Shown piece after piece: positions 57,932 to 64,000 of a stretch of 64,000 nucleotides of DNA (position 1 is the stretch's first letter; every line of letters starts with the position of its first letter). The notes beneath the pieces were generated by a model that worked only from the letters and a program-made list of their open reading frames with translations, did no database searches and was not told where the DNA came from. Source of the stretch: Woeseiaceae bacterium (GTDB lineage: Bacteria > Pseudomonadota > Gammaproteobacteria > Steroidobacterales > Woeseiaceae); assembly GCA_021773115.1 (NCBI GenBank), contig JAJFKS010000013.1, positions 62,001 to 126,000 of the forward strand, written 5' to 3'. The position numbers and the translations under genes are program-made.

Positions 57932-59116
57932 GTGAGTTTATCAGTTTCCAAAAGAATGGCAGCCATCCGACCGTCACCGACCGGTGCGGTCCTTGCGCTC
58001 GCCACCGAACTCAAGGCATCCGGCCGTGACATTATCAGCCTGGGCGCCGGCGAGCCCGACTTCGACACGCCAGAGCACATCAAGGAGGCCGCACAGCGGG
58101 CCATTCGTGACGGCGCCACCAAGTACACGCCAGTTGACGGCACGGCGTCTCTGAAGGCCGCCATACGGCAGAAATTCCTGCAGGAAAACGGCCTCGACTA
58201 CCCGGTCTCGGACATCTTGGTGTCGAGCGGCGCAAAACAGTGCCTGTTTAATTTGTGTCTCGGTCTACTCGGACCCGGCGACGAGGCAATAATTCCCGCA
58301 CCCTACTGGGTCTCCTATCCGGACATGGTCAGACTGGCAGGTGCCAGTCCCATTATCGTCGGTGCCGGAATCGAACAGGACTTCAAAATTATACCGGATC
58401 AGGTCGAGGCGGCGATTTCGGACAATACCCGTCTGATTATCCTGAACAGCCCGAGTAACCCGACCGGTACCAGCTATTCGAAAACCGAGTTACAGGCCCT
58501 GGGCGCTGTCCTCGCCAGACATCCGAAAATTTTGATCGCCGCCGATGATATTTACGAGCATATTCACTGGGCCAGCGAGCCGTTTATCAGTTTTGCAGCA
58601 GCCTGCCCCGAGCTGCATGACCGCACAATGACGATCAACGGGGTGTCGAAAGCCTATGCCATGACGGGCTGGCGAATTGGCTACGCTGCGGGGCCGACCG
58701 CGATCATCTCGGCGATGAAAACGATTCAGAGCCAAAGCACCTCGAATCCCTGCAGCATTTCCCAGGTCGCGGCCGAAGCCGCGCTCCTCGGTGACCAGAC
58801 GCCCGTGCGCGACATGACGAAGCAATATGAAAAGCGGCACGACTACCTGGTGTCCGCTTTGAACGCGATCGATGGTCTGGACTGCCGTCCTGGCGAAGGG
58901 ACTTTCTATGCATTTCCGCACGTCGCCGGGGCATTGCACGCCCGGGGAATCGACAACGACACAGATCTCGTCGAACTCCTGATTAACAAGGCTGACGTCG
59001 CCTGCGTACCGGGCTCCGCATTCGGCGCAAGTTCCTACATTCGCTTGTCTTTCGCCTGTTCGATGGCAACGCTCGAGGAGGCGGTGCAGCGCATAAAACG
59101 GGTGCTAATGGCTTGA
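57932..59116 (+). CDS. aspartate aminotransferase-type class I transaminase
   Basis: A 394-residue PLP enzyme of the prokaryotic aspartate aminotransferase (AspB/AatA) subgroup: [89 protein letters not shown] and the PLP lysine in [20 protein letters not shown] (near 236). The RPSPT and AGEPDFDTP motifs distinguish it from AlaA-type enzymes. GTG at 57932 starts the standard SLSVSKR N-terminus and has AGGGG upstream. The neighbour pair uvrB-aminotransferase also occurs in Pseudomonas, from memory. Confidence 0.9.
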   Translation: MSLSVSKRMAAIRPSPTGAVLALATELKASGRDIISLGAGEPDFDTPEHIKEAAQRAIRDGATKYTPVDGTASLKAAIRQKFLQENGLDYPVSDILVSSGAKQCLFNLCLGLLGPGDEAIIPAPYWVSYPDMVRLAGASPIIVGAGIEQDFKIIPDQVEAAISDNTRLIILNSPSNPTGTSYSKTELQALGAVLARHPKILIAADDIYEHIHWASEPFISFAAACPELHDRTMTINGVSKAYAMTGWRIGYAAGPTAIISAMKTIQSQSTSNPCSISQVAAEAALLGDQTPVRDMTKQYEKRHDYLVSALNAIDGLDCRPGEGTFYAFPHVAGALHARGIDNDTDLVELLINKADVACVPGSAFGASSYIRLSFACSMATLEEAVQRIKRVLMA

Positions 59117-59171
59117 CTTCGGACCGTCCCTGAACCAAAATCCCGGCCCGCACCTAATGGTGTCGACTTAT

Positions 59172-59247
59172 TCCCCGATAGCTCAGTTGGTAGAGCGATT
59201 GACTGTTAATCAATTGGTCCCTGGTTCGAGTCCGGGTCGGGGAGCCA
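59172..59247 (+). tRNA. tRNA-Asn (GTT)
   Basis: A complete 76-base cloverleaf: acceptor TCCCCGA / TCGGGGA, anticodon stem ATTGA / TCAAT with loop CTGTTAA (anticodon GTT), T arm CCTGG-TTCGAGT-CCGGG, discriminator G and an encoded CCA. A strong terminator follows within ten bases. Confidence 0.97.
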
Positions 59248-59254
59248 CATTCGC

Positions 59255-59283
59255 AAAAGCCCGCTATTTAGCGGGCTTTTTTG
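59255..59283 (+). terminator. terminator after tRNA-Asn
   Basis: Stem GCCCGCTA / TAGCGGGC preceded by AAAA and followed by six T, seven bases after the tRNA CCA end. The A-run and T-run make it symmetric, so it might also act on the other strand. Confidence 0.92.
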
Positions 59284-59389
59284 TTTCACGATGCTATTTC
59301 TCCTTTTGCCTGGGCCTGGAAGCGCGGCCGGTTTGAGATAAACTGACGACCCACGATGCAAAATGAAATTTCGGTACGAGGCAAGGTTT

Positions 59390-59986
59390 ATGACCGCAAG
59401 CGAGTGGGATGAATTCGCGATTGACTGGGACGTCAATTCGGATGTACGTGAGTACTCTGAGAAAGCGTATGCCACATGGATGGAGAAAGTAGCGCCGGCC
59501 GTAGCGGATTTATCGCACAGTCGAGTTCTTGATTTTGGTTGTGGTACCGGTTTGCTGACGGAAAAGCTTGCCGAAAAATGCGGCCAGGTTATTGCGCTTG
59601 ATTCATCGCCGAGCATGATCGAAGTCCTCGAGCAGAAAATTGAAGCATCGGGCGCAAACAACATCTCGACCTTGGTGGCTACCGTGGACAACCAGTCGAT
59701 TGCAAACCAACCGCTACTCTCCGCAGGATTCGATATGGTCGTCGCGTCCTCAGTGTGCAGCTTCCTTGCCGATTACGAGGCGACGCTTTGTGCCATTGCT
59801 TCGCTTCTCAAGCCTGGCGGGTGGTTCGTCCAGTGGGATTGGATTTCGGGCATGCCTGAGGAAAGCTTAAGGAAAGCGTTCCGGACTGCCGGACTGGCCG
59901 AGGAAAACATCGGCCCGGCATTTTCTATGGAATCGAAGGACGGCTCGGCTGGTGTTGTAATGGGTGTCGGTCGAAAACCTTCCTGA
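59390..59986 (+). CDS. class I SAM-dependent methyltransferase
   Basis: About 198 residues. Motif I is VLDFGCGTGLLTEKLAEKCG, followed by the acidic post-I loop VIALDSSPSMIEVLEQKI, a motif-like FDMVVASSVCSFLADY (post-II) and LLKPGGWFVQWDWISG (motif III). This is the Rossmann-fold family of UbiE/Mmt-like enzymes; the substrate is unknown. The ATG at 59390 is preferred over an in-frame ATG nine codons earlier, because AAGG stands four bases before it. No operon partner: it ends 29 bases from the convergent peptidase. Confidence 0.86.
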   Translation: MTASEWDEFAIDWDVNSDVREYSEKAYATWMEKVAPAVADLSHSRVLDFGCGTGLLTEKLAEKCGQVIALDSSPSMIEVLEQKIEASGANNISTLVATVDNQSIANQPLLSAGFDMVVASSVCSFLADYEATLCAIASLLKPGGWFVQWDWISGMPEESLRKAFRTAGLAEENIGPAFSMESKDGSAGVVMGVGRKPS

Positions 59987-60015
59987 GAAACGCCATAAGA
60001 AAGCGGAACAAACGA

Positions 60016-61419
60016 CTACTCGGACGCGGCAATCTCGACGACAACGGCCCACATGTACTTGACCAGTTCGATGAATGCATCTTCAGAAATACGCTCATTG
60101 TCGCCGTGCGCGCCGAAGCCACTGTTGATCTCTTCGACGGATCGGGCCGGACCAATACCATACGCCTGCATGCCTTTCGCCCTGACCTGCGCCATGTCGG
60201 TTGCGCCAGTCTGCATGATCGGCAGCACGGTCGCTTGTGGGTACATTTCGAGCGCGACACGTTCCAGCGTCTGAAACATTTCGTTGTCAATTTCTGACGG
60301 TGGTGCGGCTGGCCGATAAATGTCTTCCGGGACAATTTTTACTCTGGGATCATCAATTACCGCGGCAAGCTTGGCGTAAAACTCTTCGACGTTTTCATCC
60401 GGCAGCATGCGAATGTCAAGAATCGCGCTCGCTTCGGATGGAATCACGTTCTTTCGAAAACCCGCATCCATAACCGTCGGTGCGACTGATGTTCTTGATA
60501 TCGAATAGTGATACGGAAACGTTTCCAAAAAGTGTTGCTGGATGGCATCACTCTCGTCCGGATTCTCGATGTTGTTGTAGCGGTAGGCATCGTCCGCATC
60601 CGAAATGTCTGCCATCCGCTCAAAGTAAGTACGGGTTGTTTCGTTAAAACGCACCTCGGTTTGCCAGGCACCAGCCTTGGCAACCGCATTAGCCAGAATG
60701 ACAACGGCGTTCTCATTCGTAGGTTTCGATCCGTGTCCAGGCGTTCCTCGCGCGACAAGCGTTACCCGCCTCGGCATTTTCTCGGTCGTCTCGATCCCGA
60801 CTGTTTGCACAGCATCGCCCACGATGACGTTCTGTCCGCCCTCGGCCAGCGCATACTCGGCATCAATCACATCGAAATGTTTCTCGACCATGAAGTTGAT
60901 GCCGACTTCGGGCGTCCCCTCCTCGCCAGACTCGGCAAGAAAAATAACATCACGATCCAGTTTTACGTCATAGCGTTTGAGTAACTTGATGACCATCAAC
61001 GCGGCAGTCAGATTGTCCTTGTCGTCCAGCGTGCCGCGACCGTAGATGAAGCCATCCTGTCGCAGCCCACTAAACGGATCCGCGTACCAATTCTCGGCCT
61101 GCACACCGACCACATCGGTATGCCCCATCATCAGAATCGGCCGTTTCGAACCATTTCCTTTAATTCTAGCGACGAGGTTGGCGCGGGACGGGTCCAACGC
61201 ATAGGTTTGCGAATCGATACCTTCGAGTTCGAGAACGCCTTTCAGGTATTCAACCGCCTTGGTTTCATTGCCAGGCGGATTTGAGGTATCGATCTGAATC
61301 AGTTCAACGAGGTGACCCACCGATTCGGCGCCAGCTTTTTCCCAATCGACCAGATAGCTCTGCTGAGCGCCAGCCTGTGAGCAGCAAATAATCAAAAAAA
61401 CAAAAATAATCAATCGCAT
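60016..61419 (-). CDS. secreted M20/M25/M40 family metallopeptidase
   Basis: About 467 residues from ATG 61419, chosen because it begins a signal peptide (LIIFVFLIICCSQAGA, cleavage near AQQ); the open frame runs 67 codons further with no merit. Di-zinc motifs: MMGHTDVVGV (first His/Asp), GRGTLDDKDNLTAALMV (bridging Asp), AESGEEGTPEVG (general-base Glu-Glu), EGG and GATDMAQVRAKG near the C-terminus. The dimerisation-type middle domain includes VARGTPGHGSKPT. A peptidase or amino-acylase exported to the periplasm. Substrate not determinable. Confidence 0.87.
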   Translation of the reverse strand: MRLIIFVFLIICCSQAGAQQSYLVDWEKAGAESVGHLVELIQIDTSNPPGNETKAVEYLKGVLELEGIDSQTYALDPSRANLVARIKGNGSKRPILMMGHTDVVGVQAENWYADPFSGLRQDGFIYGRGTLDDKDNLTAALMVIKLLKRYDVKLDRDVIFLAESGEEGTPEVGINFMVEKHFDVIDAEYALAEGGQNVIVGDAVQTVGIETTEKMPRRVTLVARGTPGHGSKPTNENAVVILANAVAKAGAWQTEVRFNETTRTYFERMADISDADDAYRYNNIENPDESDAIQQHFLETFPYHYSISRTSVAPTVMDAGFRKNVIPSEASAILDIRMLPDENVEEFYAKLAAVIDDPRVKIVPEDIYRPAAPPSEIDNEMFQTLERVALEMYPQATVLPIMQTGATDMAQVRAKGMQAYGIGPARSVEEINSGFGAHGDNERISEDAFIELVKYMWAVVVEIAASE

Positions 61420-61637
61420 AGGAGTCTGCTTGTCGTTATTCGAGGAATTTGGACGACCGATAGTAGCGCAAAATGTCTTGCCGCACGGCGGATGCGGTGC
61501 GCTAGAATATCGATTCTTATACGTTGTGCAGCAGGAAAGCGCTGCGCTCGCGATCAGGCAATCCATTGGCGACGGCATTGTCGTTCTTGTAGTCGCTTTG
61601 GTAGCGGCTTTTTTGAACAAACGCAGCGCTTGAAAAA

Positions 61638-62507
61638 TCAGTCCGAGAGTACGTTCTTAAGGTGCTCTCGGAATCGCTCGCCGGTATCCGGGTGATTCAG
61701 TCCGAAGGCAACCGTGGCCTGCAAATAGCCGAGTTTGCTGCCGCAGTCGTAACGCACGCCTGCGAAGGAATAAGCGTATACCGGTGATTCGTCGAGCAAG
61801 GCCGCGATCCCATCCGTGAGCTGAATCTCGCCGCCAGCGCCTTCGCCAATTGTTTCCAGTTTGTCGAAAATATCGCCTGACAGAAGGTAACGCCCGACGA
61901 CGGCCGAATTCGATGGCGCATCGGCCGGCTTGGGCTTCTCAACAATCTGTGTAATTCGACTACGGTTGCTTTTGTCGACAGCGACAATGCCGTAGCTGGA
62001 AGTGTTCTCGGACGGCACAGTTTCAACGGCGACGACACTGCCGCCGTGGTCGGCGTGTTCTTTTGCCATCTGCGACAGGCAACCGGGCGAACCGGCGATC
62101 AAATCGTCGGCCAGGTGCACAAAGAAGGGTTCATTGCCAATCGCAGGTCGTGCACACAGCACGGCGTGGCCAAGCCCCAGCGGCTTGCCCTGGCGGATAT
62201 AAATGCAGGAAACCCCTTTCGGGACGATGTTCTGGATCGTTTGCAACAGATCAAGCTTGCCGGAATCGGTGAGCGCCCGTTCGAGCTCAGCGTCGGTATC
62301 GAAATGATCTTCAATGGCACGTTTCGACGCGCCGGTAACAAAAACCAGCTTGGTCGCGCCGGCCGCGATGGCCTCTTCAACCGCGTACTGGATCAGCGGT
62401 TTGTCGACAATCGGCAGCATTTCCTTGGGGCTAGCCTTGGTGGCAGGCAAGAATCGAGTGCCGCGCCCGGCGACTGGAAATACTGCTGCCCTGACTTTCT
62501 GGATCAC
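61638..62507 (-). CDS. galU: UTP-glucose-1-phosphate uridylyltransferase
   Basis: A 289-residue nucleotidyltransferase making UDP-glucose. [34 protein letters not shown] is the pyrophosphorylase signature; [51 protein letters not shown] and [16 protein letters not shown] follow. I chose GTG 62507 because it begins the usual MIQKV-like N-terminus and has GGAG eight bases before it; ATG 62528 is seven codons further up. UDP-glucose feeds LPS, exopolysaccharide or trehalose synthesis. It is separated by 218 bases from the peptidase and by 129 from the comEA-like gene. Confidence 0.94.
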   Translation of the reverse strand: MIQKVRAAVFPVAGRGTRFLPATKASPKEMLPIVDKPLIQYAVEEAIAAGATKLVFVTGASKRAIEDHFDTDAELERALTDSGKLDLLQTIQNIVPKGVSCIYIRQGKPLGLGHAVLCARPAIGNEPFFVHLADDLIAGSPGCLSQMAKEHADHGGSVVAVETVPSENTSSYGIVAVDKSNRSRITQIVEKPKPADAPSNSAVVGRYLLSGDIFDKLETIGEGAGGEIQLTDGIAALLDESPVYAYSFAGVRYDCGSKLGYLQATVAFGLNHPDTGERFREHLKNVLSD

Positions 62508-62594
62508 CCGAACACTCCATGACTTCAAGAGCTCACATCATAGCCAATATCGCACGAGTGTGTCTCGAATGGCGTCACGTTATACCCGGTAAGT

Positions 62595-62626
62595 GCGGTC
62601 GCGCCTGGAGCGTCCGGCGCGACCGC
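62595..62626. terminator. GC-rich hairpin after the comEA-like gene
   Basis: A perfect 11-bp stem GCGGTCGCGCC / GGCGCGACCGC with a 10-base loop, 11 bases beyond the comEA-like stop on the minus strand. No T-tract on either side, so it is a possible rho-assisted terminator or an RNA-stabilising structure. Confidence 0.45.
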
Positions 62627-62636
62627 GGACCTGCGA

Positions 62637-62909
62637 CTATTTCTTGGAATCCGACACTCGTATATCGTGTCGATTCTTATCTACCGTCTTCTCGCCAATG
62701 CCTTTGACCAGCGACAGGTCGTCGACACTTTTGAAAGGACCGTGTTTCTTCCGATATTCGACAATTGCCTCAGCTTTCGACAAGCCAATACCGTTGAGCT
62801 CCGCAGAAATCGTTTCTGCATCTGCTGTGTTGATATTGACCTGAGCAGCGCATGCCAGGATCGGTAAAGTCAGCAGCAATACGGCCGCCGCAGTGGGTAG
62901 AAATCTCAT
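62637..62909 (-). CDS. ComEA-like periplasmic helix-hairpin-helix protein
   Basis: A 90-residue protein: a signal peptide (LPTAAAVLLLTLPILACAA) then a ComEA-type double helix-hairpin-helix with VNINTADAETISAELNGIGLSKAEAIVEYRKKHGPF and SVDDLSLVKGIGEKTVDKNR. The two G-I-G turns bind DNA backbone. In competent bacteria ComEA pulls DNA across the periplasm; in many gammaproteobacteria a short ComEA-like protein has unknown use. It lies downstream of lapB in the same direction (92-base gap). No other competence gene is in the window. Confidence 0.9.
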   Translation of the reverse strand: MRFLPTAAAVLLLTLPILACAAQVNINTADAETISAELNGIGLSKAEAIVEYRKKHGPFKSVDDLSLVKGIGEKTVDKNRHDIRVSDSKK

Positions 62910-63001
62910 CGTTGGCTCCTTCTTGGGGTTGGAAGACGCAGCTTAAGAGCAGCCGACGAGATTAGCTGCCTGCAAAATTGACGAGATCAGGTGGAAATGA
63001 A

Positions 63002-64000
63002 TTAGCGGTTGGTGATGCTATGCTGCAAGACTGTGTCGAACTGCACTCGCGAAGCGGGCCTTTGCGTTTCCCAATTGCGGCAGCTCGGACACTGCCACAG
63101 CAAACGTTGACTCGAAAAACCGCACTCCTGGCACTGATAGCGCGGTGTGGCGCTCGCCAGCTTGGATAATGCGCTGCGCACTTTTGCGAGGGCTGCGACA
63201 TTGGATTCCGTATCACCGCTCGACAATTGCTGCAGCTCGACGAACTCACTCAGCGTCGGTTCATTGAGCATGTACTGTTCAACGCAGGTATCAATTGCCG
63301 GTATACCGCCGAGATCGTTAACGATCGCTGTATAGGCGACCAGTGAACTCATTTCAGGATTCTTTTTCAGCATTGACTGCAGCGCAGCTTCAAGTTCCGC
63401 CATCGCATCTTCGCGCTCGTAAATCGCGACAATCTCCGGCAGGGCTTCGGCAATTAGGTAGGTGTTCTCGTCGATAATTCGGTGATAGAGTTTCAACGCA
63501 GTCTTGTTGTCGTCCGTATCGCGGGCAATGTGTGCACGAGTCAGAGCGCCACGCATGGTCCTCGGACGACCCGACTGGGCCCTTTTTACGTGCTGGCGAG
63601 CCGACGCATAGTCTTTCGCCGATGCAGCTAATTCTGCCAATTCGCAGTGATAATGCGCAATTTGCAACGCCAGCGAGCGACCGCCAAGGACCTCCAACCG
63701 TTGTCCGGCGTCAATCGCTTTTTCCCAGTCGCGTTCCTGCTCGTATATGCCGCAGAGCGATTCAAGCGCTTGTACCTGAAATCGCGAACCCTGTGCCAGG
63801 CGTGCAAACAGCTTTTCTGCACGATCTAGCAAACCCGCACCAAGATAGTCTTTGGCAAGCGAATATAAAGCCTGGTCACGTTGCTCAGACGCAAGGTCAG
63901 GCCGCGCAATAATATTTTGGTGTATGCGGATAGCGCGATCGACTTCGCCGCGACGGCGAAACAGACTGCCCAGCGCAAAGTGAGTTTCAATAGTGTTGTC
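63002..64000 (-). CDS. lapB: LPS assembly protein LapB (YciM), 5' end cut by the window
   Basis: The frame is open to the window edge, giving 332 residues of a protein normally near 390. TPR helices: HFALGSLFRRRGEVDRAIRIHQ, ALYSLAKDYLGAGLLDRAEKL, ALESLCGIYEQERDWEKAID. The C-terminus is a rubredoxin-like zinc ribbon: YQCQECGFSSQRLLWQCPSCRNWET. This combination is LapB, which with FtsH controls LpxC turnover and hence LPS amount; in E. coli it is membrane-anchored by an N-terminal helix, which here lies outside the window. The usual upstream partner lapA would also be outside. Confidence 0.95.
   Translation of the reverse strand, partial: DNTIETHFALGSLFRRRGEVDRAIRIHQNIIARPDLASEQRDQALYSLAKDYLGAGLLDRAEKLFARLAQGSRFQVQALESLCGIYEQERDWEKAIDAGQRLEVLGGRSLALQIAHYHCELAELAASAKDYASARQHVKRAQSGRPRTMRGALTRAHIARDTDDNKTALKLYHRIIDENTYLIAEALPEIVAIYEREDAMAELEAALQSMLKKNPEMSSLVAYTAIVNDLGGIPAIDTCVEQYMLNEPTLSEFVELQQLSSGDTESNVAALAKVRSALSKLASATPRYQCQECGFSSQRLLWQCPSCRNWETQRPASRVQFDTVLQHSITNR

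Noticed and set aside
61430..61633. 67-codon plus-strand frame between the M20 peptidase and galU
   Set aside because: It begins at TTG without a ribosome-binding site, has no recognisable domain and sits in the 5' untranslated region of the peptidase gene.

Overview
The window is chromosomal DNA of a free-living gammaproteobacterium. Moderate-to-high GC is inferred by eye. Three arrangements point this way: the infC-rpmI-rplT-pheS-pheT-ihfA-merR-tRNA-Pro block, lapB next to a comEA-like gene, and the fused aspartokinase/diaminopimelate decarboxylase. That fusion, the SAM-I riboswitch in front of metB-metX and the TrpR-like gene heading the his operon suggest a lineage near Xanthomonadales/Woeseiaceae. 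This is inference, since no marker tree can be built here. I saw no prophage, insertion sequence, integron, CRISPR array or toxin-antitoxin locus. The window is core biosynthetic DNA with several unusual control regions.

Layout. 1-8965: the end of gspN, then a minus-strand unit of a CaiB-type CoA-transferase, an AlaA-type aminotransferase and an AddB/AddA-like helicase-nuclease pair. 9042-13164: a lipoprotein, a rhodanese, etfBA, a peroxiredoxin and a [2Fe-2S] ferredoxin. 13252-18902: a seven-gene TonB2-type energy-transduction operon (DUF3450, long ExbB, short ExbB, two tandem ExbD, TonB, TPR protein). 19441-25322: a promoter, a leucine-rich leader peptide and an attenuator, then ilvC-leuA-leuC-leuD-leuB. 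25341-27842: metX and metB on the minus strand behind a SAM-I riboswitch. 27950-35078: a palindromic operator, a TrpR-family regulator and hisGDCBHAFE. 35095-39673: the lysine-pathway fusion with its own leader and attenuator, then ilvD. 39739-50035: a Ser/Thr kinase with Calx-beta domains, an FAD oxidase, a Thr/Ser dehydratase, a divergent nucleotidyl-cyclase-like protein and an RND efflux pair. 50080-57904: tRNA-Pro, merR, ihfA, pheTS, rplT, rpmI, infC, tRNA-Val and uvrB. 57932-64000: an aminotransferase, tRNA-Asn, a methyltransferase, an M20 peptidase, galU, a ComEA-like protein and lapB (cut by the window edge).

About 25 kb (19.4-44.5 kb) is amino-acid metabolism: branched-chain, methionine, histidine and lysine pathways. 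Each biosynthetic unit appears to use a different control device: a leader-peptide attenuator, a SAM riboswitch, a repressor-operator pair, and an unrecognised leader with a small ORF plus terminator.

The observations I rate highest are: hisF appears to start at ATT, since every ATG/GTG start would delete its catalytic Asp11; the lysine-fusion gene has a 39-codon ORF whose ATG falls on the predicted transcription start and which ends before a strong terminator; ilvC-leu has a Leu-rich attenuator; and infC probably starts at ATC. No wholly new multi-gene system could be demonstrated. The least understood coding sequence is the cyclase-like protein at 44639-45877.
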